A stretch of 26,236 nucleotides of DNA from a virus. The notes below the pieces were generated by a model. The model did not search any database. It was given only the letters and a program-made list of their open reading frames with translations, and was not told the DNA's origin. The position numbers and the translations under genes are program-made. Shown here piece after piece: positions 8,290 to 16,213 of the stretch; position 1 is the stretch's first letter; each line of letters opens with the position of its first letter. Where the stretch lies: IMG/VR virus record IMGVR_UViG_3300001450_005500, positions 66,224 to 92,459 of that record; one strand, given 5' to 3'.

Positions 8290-10127
8290 CTTCCTCCTGC
8301 ACATGCTAGTTCTCCCTGTAAATCTGTATTATCTTCTATTTCTTTTACTTTAGTTAAATCAATTTCTGTCAATTTTCTGTACATAGTATTAAACTTTTTC
8401 TCATCTATCTCTTCAAAAGGGGCCTGTATATAAGTGCCGCCATTGTAAGGTAAAACAGATAATCCATTAAATGTTTCTCTGTTTTCCCACATCCAGTTTC
8501 CTACCATATCCCATTCTTCTTTCTTTATAGATACAGTTGCTGATACATTATGTGTATTGTTACCTTTAATGTGACCAGGTCTTACCCATTCTGTATTAAA
8601 CTTCTGTACTCTATCTAGCATTTGTTTTGCAGTTTCAAAATTCCTAGCAATTCCCGTTTTAGGAGCGCGTTGAGGTAATTCTATTACTGCAGAATTAGGA
8701 AGTAAAGTCATGTCTTCTACTAATTCAGAGTGATTTTTAGCTAAATACTTATATAACTGTTCATCTTTAGTACATTGCATACGTCTTATGTAATAAGGTG
8801 AATGCCATGCATGTATACCTGAAGAAGTTCCTACTACACAACTAGTTGTACCTGAAGGTTTAACTGTTGTTACTCGTGCAGCTCTTCTAATACCTATCTT
8901 TTCTGCTGTATCAGCATTAGACATAATAGCAGCCTCTGCTCCCTGTCTTAAGTTAAGTGCAAGAACTGTACCATTACATATTCCTGTCATTCCTATACCA
9001 ACTAACGCATCTTTCTCGGTAGTTTCCTGCCAAATACGTCTTAAGTAATGGAAATTAGTGAATCCTGCTTGTAATGTGCCAAAATAAGCAGCTACTACAG
9101 CACGTTTATTAAGGTCTTCTTGTCCTTTTATATCACCTGCATTTATTTCTGTTAAATTACAAAACTGAAAAGGGCGCAGCGCGATCTCACAACACGGGTT
9201 AGTTCCCCAATCTTTGTCATTAGAAAAATATACGCCTGGCTCACCTGATCCACTAGCTTGAATTCTTTTCCATAATCCAAGAAAGAATTTTTTAGTAATT
9301 TTATGTCTTAATAAAACTGCTGAATTGTTAGCACGACCTCTTTGTGGATTTGTTTCCCACCAATTACCTGATTTACTCGAAATCATTTCCTCATCTCCAG
9401 CAGAGAATAATGATATAAGAGCTGCTCTTCGTATACCACCTGCTAGTACAGCATCAGCTATATAACAAACTATATCATGAACTTCAAGAGCGCTTAACTT
9501 AGTTCCTTCTTTCTTTTTTTCTAGTAATAATTCTATATTAAATAGGCATATTTTTAATGGGTCAGGACCTGGAGCTTTTCCCCCAGCAGTAACTAACCGT
9601 GATCCTTTAGGTCTAATATCTGTATAATCAAATACAGGTTTAGTCTTTCGGAATCCAAAATATGCTGACATTAAATGTCTAACTGCGTCTGCCCATCCTT
9701 CAATAGAATCACCAACTAAATACTTTTGTGATTTTAAAGGTTTAACAATTTCAGGAAGCTTTGCTACATGATGATTCTGGACAGAATAACCTACTCCAGT
9801 TCCACCAAGTAACAAAAACATTGCCTCTGAAAATCCTCTATAATCATCAATAGGTAAATAAGCACAGTTATAAACACGAGATTCCGACTTTACAATCGCA
9901 GGTCCCGCAAACTGTGCAGCTCTCATTGACATAAGAACTTTTTTATCTACTAAATATGGTTTGTAATCTAGTATCTGTTCTCTTTGCTCAGGGTATTTCG
10001 TTATCATCATATCTGTATAACGGGTTACAATTTCTTCCCAAGTCTCTCTTCTTTTCTTTTTTGGTAAATACTTTGCGTATTTGTTGAATACAACAATGTC
10101 ACTAAGTATTTGATTACTCTTATCCAT
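8274..10127 (-). CDS. nrdJ: Class II (adenosylcobalamin-dependent) ribonucleotide reductase
   Basis: Reduces ribonucleotides to deoxyribonucleotides for phage DNA synthesis, using a B12-generated thiyl radical and needing neither oxygen nor a second subunit. Key cysteines match the monomeric RTPR family of Lactobacillus leichmannii. C88 in VYNCAY corresponds to C119. C312 and E314 in the finger loop NPCCEIAL correspond to the radical C408 and E410. C323 in FCNLTE corresponds to C419, with the same 11-residue spacing. The C-terminal CAGGSC pair (C609, C614) is the re-reducing dithiol. At 617 aa it is about 120 residues shorter than that enzyme, and the C88-C312 interval is 65 residues shorter, so the allosteric insertion may be reduced. 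An extra cysteine (C313) sits beside the radical cysteine. It has its own candidate promoter, and the ParB-like gene follows. Confidence 0.95.
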   Translation of the reverse strand: MDKSNQILSDIVVFNKYAKYLPKKKRRETWEEIVTRYTDMMITKYPEQREQILDYKPYLVDKKVLMSMRAAQFAGPAIVKSESRVYNCAYLPIDDYRGFSEAMFLLLGGTGVGYSVQNHHVAKLPEIVKPLKSQKYLVGDSIEGWADAVRHLMSAYFGFRKTKPVFDYTDIRPKGSRLVTAGGKAPGPDPLKICLFNIELLLEKKKEGTKLSALEVHDIVCYIADAVLAGGIRRAALISLFSAGDEEMISSKSGNWWETNPQRGRANNSAVLLRHKITKKFFLGLWKRIQASGSGEPGVYFSNDKDWGTNPCCEIALRPFQFCNLTEINAGDIKGQEDLNKRAVVAAYFGTLQAGFTNFHYLRRIWQETTEKDALVGIGMTGICNGTVLALNLRQGAEAAIMSNADTAEKIGIRRAARVTTVKPSGTTSCVVGTSSGIHAWHSPYYIRRMQCTKDEQLYKYLAKNHSELVEDMTLLPNSAVIELPQRAPKTGIARNFETAKQMLDRVQKFNTEWVRPGHIKGNNTHNVSATVSIKKEEWDMVGNWMWENRETFNGLSVLPYNGGTYIQAPFEEIDEKKFNTMYRKLTEIDLTKVKEIEDNTDLQGELACAGGSCEIT

Positions 10128-10164
10128 ATGTTTAATAAATTAATTAGTTAATTAAAAGGGGTAA

Positions 10165-10195
10165 CAAATGTAATCATTTTATGTTATTAGGCCAA
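10165..10195 (-). promoter_or_regulatory. Bacteroidota-type promoter upstream of the ribonucleotide reductase gene
   Basis: On the minus strand, TTG (10195-10193), a 20-nt spacer, then TACATTTG (10172-10165), fitting the -33 TTG / -7 TAnnTTTG consensus with the same spacing as the site at 8259-8289. The predicted leader before ATG 10127 is about 30 nt and A/T rich. The -33 element lies inside the end of the preceding 109-aa gene. Confidence 0.45.
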
Positions 10196-10503
10196 GCCTT
10201 AATCTGCTTTTTTACAGTTTGAGCTTTGCTTTTTCTCATAACATAAGATAATCCTCTTAGTTCAGGATGTACCTCCATGATTTTACGTCTTACCCGTGTA
10301 GCGCTTTCCCAATTGGTTAAAGCGTTTGCTTCTAAAGTTTGTAAAAAACCTTTAGCAGAAGAAGGTTGTACTACTCCTGTAGTAATATCTTCTTCCCATA
10401 GTTTTGCCATTAAGGCTGTGTCATTTTCCCTAGTTTTAGGGTATTGCTGTAGTATATCTTTTACTTTTATATACAACTTTGTTTTTAATGCTTGAAATGC
10501 CAT
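10174..10503 (-). CDS. Conserved-looking phage protein of unknown function (109 aa)
   Basis: A complete small, basic, helical protein. The segment NWESATRVRRKIMEVHPELRG (split here as NWESATRVRR then KIMEVHPELRG, residues about 68-88) resembles a motif recurring in Bacteroidota-phage hypothetical proteins, in which a short helix with paired arginines precedes PELRG. This suggests a small helix-turn-helix or nucleic-acid-binding protein, but I cannot name a family. It starts 2 nt after the stop of the preceding gene, so it is in the same operon, and its end carries the promoter of the reductase gene. Confidence 0.75.
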   Translation of the reverse strand: MAFQALKTKLYIKVKDILQQYPKTRENDTALMAKLWEEDITTGVVQPSSAKGFLQTLEANALTNWESATRVRRKIMEVHPELRGLSYVMRKSKAQTVKKQIKAWPNNIK

Positions 10504-10504
10504 G

Positions 10505-10693
10505 TTATTTATTTTTTTTTAATAATTCAGTTCGTTGAGCACCGTATTTTTTGGTTCTCTTGTCCACATAAGAATATCTTTTCTTTTTTGCATATTGTTT
10601 TCGCGCAGAAAGTCTGTTTATAGGAGACATGCCCCAACCAAACTGCATTGCAAATGAATGATAGTCTTTTGTTTCTTCGTTATATCCTTCCAT
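10505..10693 (-). CDS. Small basic protein of unknown function (62 aa)
   Basis: I place the start at ATG 10693, 2 nt after the stop of the radical SAM gene. An upstream in-frame ATG at 10723 would overlap that gene by 28 nt and is less likely. The product has an N-terminal acidic/aromatic part (MEGYNEETKDYHSF) and a very basic C-terminal half rich in K, R and Y. This suggests binding to nucleic acid. No family recognised. The gene is tightly packed between its neighbours. Confidence 0.6.
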   Translation of the reverse strand: MEGYNEETKDYHSFAMQFGWGMSPINRLSARKQYAKKKRYSYVDKRTKKYGAQRTELLKKNK

Positions 10694-10695
10694 AA

Positions 10696-11556
10696 TTAAA
10701 ATATGTATCTGATTGTATTCCATGGTATTATACTATCATGGAGTTCAATAAATTGATTAATAAATTTTTGTTTTAATTTAGCTTTGTATCTTACATTTTT
10801 ACCACCATACTGAGAAGTTTTAGTTTCTTGTATTTCAGGTACCCAGAGATGTTTTTCTGTTTTCGGATGCTTCTCTAAATTTCTAAAGTGTTTATCTTGA
10901 TTATGTGTTAAAAATATAACCTCAGCTAAAACTTTATGTTTGTACTCCTCTTCTACAATTGTATTAAGGCTTTTAAATAATTGTTCATAATCTTTTTGCC
11001 AGTTTTTATATAATATAACTGGACTAAAGTTTACATGTACATCGTATCCCGCTTTTATAAATGTGTTAATAGCTTTTATCCTATCTATAATTTTAGATGT
11101 ATGAGGTTCATGTATATCTGCCATTTTTTGTGGCATCAGACTAAACCTAATACGGATCTTTCCTTCAGAATTAAAAGTAAGTAAGTCAGCATTTACATAT
11201 TTAGTAGCAAAACTACCCATAGCAACAGAGTGGTCTTTAAAAAATTGAAATATCTTTTTCCACTTATGATGTTTCGCATGTAATGCAAAATCTTCGTTAC
11301 ATGAAATATCATAAGTAGTAAAAGTGGGATGAGTCTGATTAGGTTTATCTACAGGAGTAAAGAAAGCGTGATTATTAACTGCTGTTAATATATCGTTTTC
11401 ATTTACAGCAATAGATAAACCCTCAGGTTGGTGACGTTTCATGTAACAATAAGAACAATTGTATAAACAACCGTATCCAAAACTAGGAGATATAAAATCT
11501 GTAGATCTTCCCGAAGGTCTGATCATCATAGACTTTCTAGTTATTTTTGTTATCAT
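10696..11556 (-). CDS. Radical SAM protein of the spore photoproduct lyase (SPL) family
   Basis: The N-terminal GYGCLYNCSYCYMKRH holds the CxxxCxxC iron-sulfur ligands C30, C34 and C37 of radical SAM enzymes, with the CxYCY form usual in the SPL family. Further SPL-like blocks follow: a DISCNEDFAL segment, FATKYVNADLL, KIRIRFSLMP, and AGYDVHVNFSPVILY. The founding member repairs UV-induced thymine photodimers using S-adenosylmethionine. Many Bacteroidota relatives are uncharacterised, so the substrate here could be phage DNA damage or something else. I could not assign the catalytic cysteine of true SPL with confidence. Length 286 aa. Its start overlaps the end of a 43-aa membrane protein gene by 20 nt, implying translational coupling. 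Confidence 0.85.
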   Translation of the reverse strand: MITKITRKSMMIRPSGRSTDFISPSFGYGCLYNCSYCYMKRHQPEGLSIAVNENDILTAVNNHAFFTPVDKPNQTHPTFTTYDISCNEDFALHAKHHKWKKIFQFFKDHSVAMGSFATKYVNADLLTFNSEGKIRIRFSLMPQKMADIHEPHTSKIIDRIKAINTFIKAGYDVHVNFSPVILYKNWQKDYEQLFKSLNTIVEEEYKHKVLAEVIFLTHNQDKHFRNLEKHPKTEKHLWVPEIQETKTSQYGGKNVRYKAKLKQKFINQFIELHDSIIPWNTIRYIF

Positions 11557-11668
11557 TATTCGTTCTGTTTTTAATGTCTTTTTCTATTTGAGAGGACCAG
11601 TAAATTCCTGTTACTACTCCTAACATAAATATTACAAGACTAGTTATTGTAAAAATTAGATCTTCCAT
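11537..11668 (-). CDS. Single-pass membrane microprotein (43 aa)
   Basis: A short gene running from ATG 11668 to TAG 11539-11537, preceded by the A/T-rich leader typical here (CTAAATAAAT). It encodes a single hydrophobic helix (LIFTITSLVIFMLGVVTGIY, residues 4-23) followed by W, S and a charged tail rich in K, D and N. It starts 2 nt after the stop of the DUF1599 gene and overlaps the radical SAM start by 20 nt, so it fills the only gap in this operon. The topology is probably N-out or N-short with a cytoplasmic charged tail. Its role is unknown; lysis, superinfection exclusion or a membrane anchor are guesses. Confidence 0.7.
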   Translation of the reverse strand: MEDLIFTITSLVIFMLGVVTGIYWSSQIEKDIKNRTNNDNKNN

Positions 11669-11670
11669 AT

Positions 11671-12000
11671 TTATTTAGTTTTAGATTCTTTTAAGATACG
11701 ACCATTTAACTCTTTTAACTCTAGTTCTGCACCACTTAATGCGTCCTCTGCAATAGCAATTTTTAATAAGCATAAATATCCCATTAAATCATCTATTGTG
11801 TCATATGTAGACTCATCTAAACCCTTATTTTTAATACGTGCAAGTTTATCATCTATTCGTGCACATATATTTTCTATAGCAGAACCTTTTGCAAATATAT
11901 TGCAGGGCTTTGTAGCTGAGTCTCCATAGCTAGCATTTTTAACTAATAAAAGATTAGTTACTTTTGTCATTATTTCTTTGATTTGATAATCTGTTTTCAT
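11671..12000 (-). CDS. DUF1599 / nucleotide-modification-associated domain 1 (Nmad1) protein
   Basis: The 109-aa protein carries the DUF1599 hallmarks: KNASYGDSATKPCNIFAKG (residues about 21-39), then RIDDKLARIKNKG, then DTIDDLMGYLCLLKIA. These conserved acidic and lysine residues resemble the all-alpha phage proteins named Nmad1. That family is associated by gene neighbourhood with phage systems making modified nucleotides, though its activity is not established. Here it stands upstream of a radical SAM gene and a ribonucleotide reductase, a context in keeping with nucleotide metabolism. No thymidylate synthase or base-modifying kinase is visible in the window. Confidence 0.85.
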   Translation of the reverse strand: MKTDYQIKEIMTKVTNLLLVKNASYGDSATKPCNIFAKGSAIENICARIDDKLARIKNKGLDESTYDTIDDLMGYLCLLKIAIAEDALSGAELELKELNGRILKESKTK

Positions 12001-12016
12001 TTTTAAAATTTAAAAT

Positions 12017-12043
12017 GAGGTGGTCAGATAAGTTGACCACCTC
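12017..12043 (-). terminator. Hairpin terminator after the VWA gene
   Basis: A perfect 10-bp inverted repeat: arms 12017-12026 and 12034-12043, 7-nt loop. It lies 9 nt after the VWA stop on the minus strand and is followed by ATTTTAAATTTT. The T tract is interrupted, so termination may be partial, letting some transcripts continue into the DUF1599 gene. Confidence 0.65.
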
Positions 12044-12052
12044 TAATTAATA

Positions 12053-13393
12053 CTAATTTACCTGCATTCTGTTATACGCCTCAACAGACATTATACATTC
12101 ACCTCTATATTCATCTTGTCCTATCATAGCTTCTGAAAAGGTTCCATTATAAAATATAATTTGTTTATTCTCAGCAAACTTTTTAAATGATATATCTGTT
12201 TGCGCGCAATCTAAGATTAATATAAAACAGTCTTTATAATAACAATCATCAGGAATTCTATCCCAACCGTCTGTAACTATAATAGCAGGTCTGCCTGCTT
12301 TTTGTGCATTATAAATACATTGCGCAATATCAGTTCCTCCACCAATATGAGCAGAAAATAAATGCTCATTTTTTATTTTAGTCAGAGTGTCTTCATGAGA
12401 AAATAAGTACGTATCTCTCAATATCTGCATATCTAATAATTTAAAAGCTAACATTCTCGCCATATTTCTGTATGTAACAGTAGGTCCGTCCCAGCCTCCT
12501 AAGTTAAAATGAGAATCCATAGAACCTGAATCATCTATATAAACATCGAAACTTACATTATACTTTTTAGATCTAGTTGTTAAATCATCAAACAAAGCAA
12601 CATGTGCAAAATTCTCTATATTTATAAGATCATCTATACATTCAGAATCAAATATAGATTCTTCTATAATAGTAGCTTTACCACTAGTCATTTGTGTAGC
12701 TCTATCTATAGTTGTTTTTAGAAAATTTCTTATATGAGATTCTTTAATACTTACCATTTTAGCTAGTCTAGGATCTGTTATCATATCTATCATTTCGATA
12801 TCTTCAACACCATTACCTTTTCCTGCTGTTTTAGAAGTTTTATCCAGATTATCTAAATCTTTTTTAATCTTATTCTTTGCCGAGTTAGCAGCAGAGTCTA
12901 GATCTTTTTCAAAGTCTCCGTCTGGAGCAGGCTCTCCGTTTTGTAAAGATTTGTTATACTCTCCTATTTTATTTGTTAAATCATCTCCATGTTTTTTATA
13001 TAACTTGTTAATAATTTCTATAACTTGAGAAGCAGCTGCATAACTAAAGCCTGCCTTACCATTCGTAGCAAATTGTAATAGATGGTTATCAACTTTCTGT
13101 AATAAAGAGTGCCACCAATATTTATCTGGTTGAATATCATAATTTTTACTAGGCTGATACCAATGATTAAATGCATCCATCATTAAACTAGAAGCTCCTT
13201 CTCCATTTATAAAAGATTTTGCTGTACTTTTATTATATAATCTTTGATATACTGTACTAGCTATATCACTATCAGGCTCATTTTTTATAATAGACCTTGC
13301 CTGAGAAGGTCTCATAGCAGTATTGCTACTTTCGTAGAAAGATTGGGTATTCCAATAACTTCTACCTTGTCTTAAACTATAATTTGTTTCCAT
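12053..13393 (-). CDS. VWA-domain protein, partner of the MoxR ATPase
   Basis: A 446-aa protein. The C-terminal half (from about residue 280) is a von Willebrand factor A domain with a complete metal-ion-dependent adhesion site: DDSGS (D287, S289, S291), T354 in GGGTD, and D375 in IVTDG. The N-terminal 280 residues are mostly helical, with an acidic/lysine-rich linker around 155-195, and are unlike any domain I know. Proteins of this architecture next to a MoxR AAA+ ATPase act as adaptors that let the ATPase remodel or insert metal into a target (RavA-ViaA, CbbQ-CbbO and NorQ-NorD are known pairs). The target in this phage is unknown. Unusually, hairpins bracket the gene on both sides, suggesting that its level is set separately from the ATPase. 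Confidence 0.9.
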   Translation of the reverse strand: METNYSLRQGRSYWNTQSFYESSNTAMRPSQARSIIKNEPDSDIASTVYQRLYNKSTAKSFINGEGASSLMMDAFNHWYQPSKNYDIQPDKYWWHSLLQKVDNHLLQFATNGKAGFSYAAASQVIEIINKLYKKHGDDLTNKIGEYNKSLQNGEPAPDGDFEKDLDSAANSAKNKIKKDLDNLDKTSKTAGKGNGVEDIEMIDMITDPRLAKMVSIKESHIRNFLKTTIDRATQMTSGKATIIEESIFDSECIDDLINIENFAHVALFDDLTTRSKKYNVSFDVYIDDSGSMDSHFNLGGWDGPTVTYRNMARMLAFKLLDMQILRDTYLFSHEDTLTKIKNEHLFSAHIGGGTDIAQCIYNAQKAGRPAIIVTDGWDRIPDDCYYKDCFILILDCAQTDISFKKFAENKQIIFYNGTFSEAMIGQDEYRGECIMSVEAYNRMQVN

Positions 13394-13411
13394 TTTTTAT
13401 TTTTTAAATTA

Positions 13412-13434
13412 AAAGGGGGCATTACACCCCCTTT
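13412..13434 (-). terminator. Hairpin between MoxR and VWA genes
   Basis: An 8-bp perfect inverted repeat (arms 13412-13419 and 13427-13434, five G-C pairs, 7-nt loop) just after the MoxR stop on the minus strand. It is followed by TTAATTTAAAAAATAAAAA and the VWA start. It probably acts as a partial terminator or an RNA-stabilising 3' end that makes MoxR more abundant than its VWA partner. Confidence 0.6.
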
Positions 13435-13438
13435 ATTA

Positions 13439-14593
13439 TTACTGTATACTTTCCACATTTACAGCATCAAACGTTAACCCGTCTATCTCGTTAAGTTCTT
13501 CAAATACATTGTCATAGTTTTCAGTAGCCTTATGAAGTCTACTTGTCAATTCTATAGCTAAAGCATTAGTTTGCTCTAAATCTCTACTACTGTCATAGCA
13601 TTTACGTAATATAGTTGCAACTTCTGCACCTAATTCCTTAGCTTTATTATGATAGCTTCCTACAGATCCCATTTCAACAATAGCATCGGCAACCTGCCCC
13701 ATGTATAATTGAGCATAAGCTTCATTATTACCTTTAAGTATATCTTCTAAAGAGCTAACTAAAGAACGAACATTGTTCTCTCTTTTAGTCTCTAACTTAG
13801 ACGATAATTCACCTAGTTTACCAGGAGCTATTAGCTCACAAGTTTTAAGTATAGCTTCAATATCACTTAAATTATAAACTAACTTAACTGCTTTAGTTAT
13901 AAAAGGAACATGAAATACAGTTCGATCAGAAGCGGATGTGTAAATTGCTGTAAGAAATTTCTTCATATGCTTCTTTTCAATAGAAGTATTATTAATCTCT
14001 TTCGTAGTAGGAACGTTAAGTTCTACTTCTTGCACACCATGCTTGTCTTCCCATATTTCCTGCATTTTATCTGACCCAATTCTAACAACTTTTTGTGTTA
14101 AAACAAAACGATCCCAGAAAGGGTTTTCTAACTCATCATTAGGAATTACGTTACAAGAACCTGCGAAGATTTGCCACGCACATTTTTTAACCTCATTTCC
14201 ATAAAATATTGCTTTCTCTCTCATAACAGAAAGTAAAGTGTTACGAACACCAGAAGTACCTTTATCTACTTCGTTAATTAAAACAAACTCTGCATCAGCA
14301 ATAGGAGCATCAATTTTATATTCTTTGTCTTCTAACAAAGATTTCATATTAACACGTCCCTTAATTTCTGATGTTTTTGTTCCTTCATCTAACTCGATAA
14401 CAAAAGTCTTTTCACGTACTTCATCTCTATTATAATTATATTTTGAAGCTGCATAATCTAATAAAGCTTGAGTTTTACCTACTCCAGGTTCTCCTAAAAG
14501 AAGTACAGGTAATTTTGTAGCTTCTCCTAAAGCCAACATTTGAAAAACTTCTGTTTTTCCTACTAATCTAGTTTTGATTTTTCTTGATTCCAT
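13439..14593 (-). CDS. MoxR-type AAA+ ATPase
   Basis: A 384-aa AAA+ ATPase. Walker A GEPGVGKT is at residues 34-41, the Walker B region FVLINEVDKG at 103-112, sensor 1 AGSCN at 144-148, and an arginine-finger-like NPFWDRF at 157-163, as in the MoxR clade. The first acidic Walker B position appears to be Asn (N107) where DE is usual, with E108 kept; this may slow hydrolysis or be a clade trait. The gene just downstream encodes a VWA protein, the classic partner of MoxR hexamers, so the two probably form one chaperone-like machine working on a phage or host protein complex. It starts 17 nt after the PD-(D/E)XK nuclease stop, at the downstream end of the recombination genes. Confidence 0.9.
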   Translation of the reverse strand: MESRKIKTRLVGKTEVFQMLALGEATKLPVLLLGEPGVGKTQALLDYAASKYNYNRDEVREKTFVIELDEGTKTSEIKGRVNMKSLLEDKEYKIDAPIADAEFVLINEVDKGTSGVRNTLLSVMREKAIFYGNEVKKCAWQIFAGSCNVIPNDELENPFWDRFVLTQKVVRIGSDKMQEIWEDKHGVQEVELNVPTTKEINNTSIEKKHMKKFLTAIYTSASDRTVFHVPFITKAVKLVYNLSDIEAILKTCELIAPGKLGELSSKLETKRENNVRSLVSSLEDILKGNNEAYAQLYMGQVADAIVEMGSVGSYHNKAKELGAEVATILRKCYDSSRDLEQTNALAIELTSRLHKATENYDNVFEELNEIDGLTFDAVNVESIQ

Positions 14594-14610
14594 TTTTTTT
14601 AATTGGTTTT

Positions 14611-15630
14611 TTATTTAAACATATTTAATTCTACTGCTCCTGTATTCTTCATACTAGTGCAGTCTTCGGCTCTCATATCCCAAACATCTGTTTGTCGGTG
14701 CCATTTTACTTCTTCTATTAGTTGTTGGAAACCTTTAACAGGCGAGCCTATTTGCGTGAATCCTCCAAACTCAGATACTTTTAAATCATTATCAGTCATT
14801 CTATATACTATAGGTAAATGCATACATTCCATTTCTGCAACTATAAACATAAAGTTCTTTAGTTCATAACCTGCAAGTTCTGGTTGTTGATGTTGCCAAG
14901 CTTTTATACCTGTTTGGTAAAAAGCGCCTTGTCTAAAATATCCGAATTTCATAAAGCTGTTTTTAAATTCTAAAACAGATTTACCTGTTGTTTTTAAATC
15001 TATAGGTTGTATAGTCTTTGCATAGTGGTCAACTACGACACGGTCTAGAAATCCTTTACATTTTATATCATTATAAACAAAATCTACTCTTAATTGGTCA
15101 TATACATCTACCATAGTGTTAGCACTACAATCTTTCATATAGTATTTAGTATGCACGCTATTTTGGAGCATATTAACTACATCTGAAGCTTGTTCGTACT
15201 CAAACTCAGTAATAACTGATTTACCTACAGAGTTTTGTAAAAATCTCATATAGTTCTGTATCTCAGCTGCATTGTACTTTTTCCATACTGTCTCTTCTTT
15301 TAGTTTAAATCCTACTTTTTTAAAAGCAACATTAAACAGGGTCTCGACAGGGAGCCCATCATTGTTTACTTGCATATAGTCGTGCATTAGTTTACATAGA
15401 TCCCCCATCATACCTGAAGGTCTACCTGTTCTAATAACTGCAAACTTATTATTAAATTCTCCTGGCTCTGTTATTAAACAATCTACAGCACTTCCTTTAA
15501 TAAAGTATGTAGTTTCTTTTCTAACTGGCCTAAGGATATGTTCTCTATAAGCTGCGGGACTTTGTGCAAATAAATTTAAAGATGACACGCTCATTACGTG
15601 TTCCAGTAAAGGGTTGTTTACTTCTATCAT
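14611..15630 (-). CDS. PD-(D/E)XK nuclease, exonuclease VIII-like
   Basis: A 339-aa protein with the ordered motifs of the PDDEXK/RecB-like nuclease superfamily: the N-terminal VSSLNLFAQSPAAYRE (residues about 14-29), KGSAVDCLI at 45-53, GFLDRVVVD with catalytic D196, PIDLKT with D211 and K213, and the motif-IV-like RQGAFYQTGI (Q234, Y238). It most resembles the phage exonuclease group that resects double-stranded ends for single-strand annealing. This fits the neighbouring RusA resolvase and the Sak4-like ATPase. It is separated from the RusA stop-start by one base, so the recombination genes are translationally coupled. Confidence 0.85.
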   Translation of the reverse strand: MIEVNNPLLEHVMSVSSLNLFAQSPAAYREHILRPVRKETTYFIKGSAVDCLITEPGEFNNKFAVIRTGRPSGMMGDLCKLMHDYMQVNNDGLPVETLFNVAFKKVGFKLKEETVWKKYNAAEIQNYMRFLQNSVGKSVITEFEYEQASDVVNMLQNSVHTKYYMKDCSANTMVDVYDQLRVDFVYNDIKCKGFLDRVVVDHYAKTIQPIDLKTTGKSVLEFKNSFMKFGYFRQGAFYQTGIKAWQHQQPELAGYELKNFMFIVAEMECMHLPIVYRMTDNDLKVSEFGGFTQIGSPVKGFQQLIEEVKWHRQTDVWDMRAEDCTSMKNTGAVELNMFK

Positions 15631-15631
15631 T

Positions 15632-16213
15632 TTAAATTATTTGAATATTAAACACTAATTTTCTTTCATCAGATTCGATATAGTTTATTTGTCCAGAGCT
15701 TCTTACATACTGTACGTTGTCATCAGGTATTTTTTCAAACTCAACGAGTGTATCTAAGAACCACTTTGTCCAAATCCATTGATTATCACAATCCCAATTT
15801 AATCTGTCTCCAGGTTTATATATATCCATCCACACTCTTAAGTGCCTACCAGGCGGTATTTTAATTTGTGGTAGTTGAGTGATATATTCTCCTAAATATT
15901 TGTGAGCCCAACGCGTTACTTTAGACCTTGCAGTGTAATGCAAAGATCCATCATAAATACGCTGACCATTAATTGTCCAATATTTAGGTTTACCTGCTGA
16001 CAAAGGATTAGATATAACTCGATTTTTAGAGACGTCTATTAAAAAGCCTTTAGAATCGAATGTCATTAATCCTTTTTGTATTTGAGTTTGATATTTCTTT
16101 GGTAGTTTTCCTTTATCGTGATCTTCTTTTTTGTAATACTTTGCCCTGCGTCTTTGGCTGACAGGGACTTTATCCTCATAATTTGGGATAATTATTTTCC
16201 ATACTTTATTCAT
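15632..16213 (-). CDS. rusA: RusA-type Holliday junction resolvase
   Basis: The C-terminal half carries the RusA signature: a hydrophobic strand RVWMDIYKP, then DCDN (D141, D143), K150 in the following helix, LDTL, and IPDDNV (D164, D165). These match the catalytic aspartates and lysine of RusA (D70, D72, K76, D91). The protein is 193 aa, longer than the 120-aa E. coli enzyme because of a basic N-terminal extension (residues 1-70, QRRRAKYYKK) that may bind DNA. It should cut branched recombination or replication intermediates before packaging. Its start overlaps the primase gene end by 8 nt. Confidence 0.85.
   Translation of the reverse strand: MNKVWKIIIPNYEDKVPVSQRRRAKYYKKEDHDKGKLPKKYQTQIQKGLMTFDSKGFLIDVSKNRVISNPLSAGKPKYWTINGQRIYDGSLHYTARSKVTRWAHKYLGEYITQLPQIKIPPGRHLRVWMDIYKPGDRLNWDCDNQWIWTKWFLDTLVEFEKIPDDNVQYVRSSGQINYIESDERKLVFNIQII

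Noticed and set aside
10505-10723. ATG 10723 as start of the small basic protein
   Set aside because: It would overlap the radical SAM gene by 28 nt, whereas ATG 10693 follows that stop by 2 nt as is usual here.
14238-14869. Plus-strand open frames antisense to the MoxR and nuclease genes
   Set aside because: They are mirror-image frames of well-supported minus-strand genes and carry no recognisable domain.
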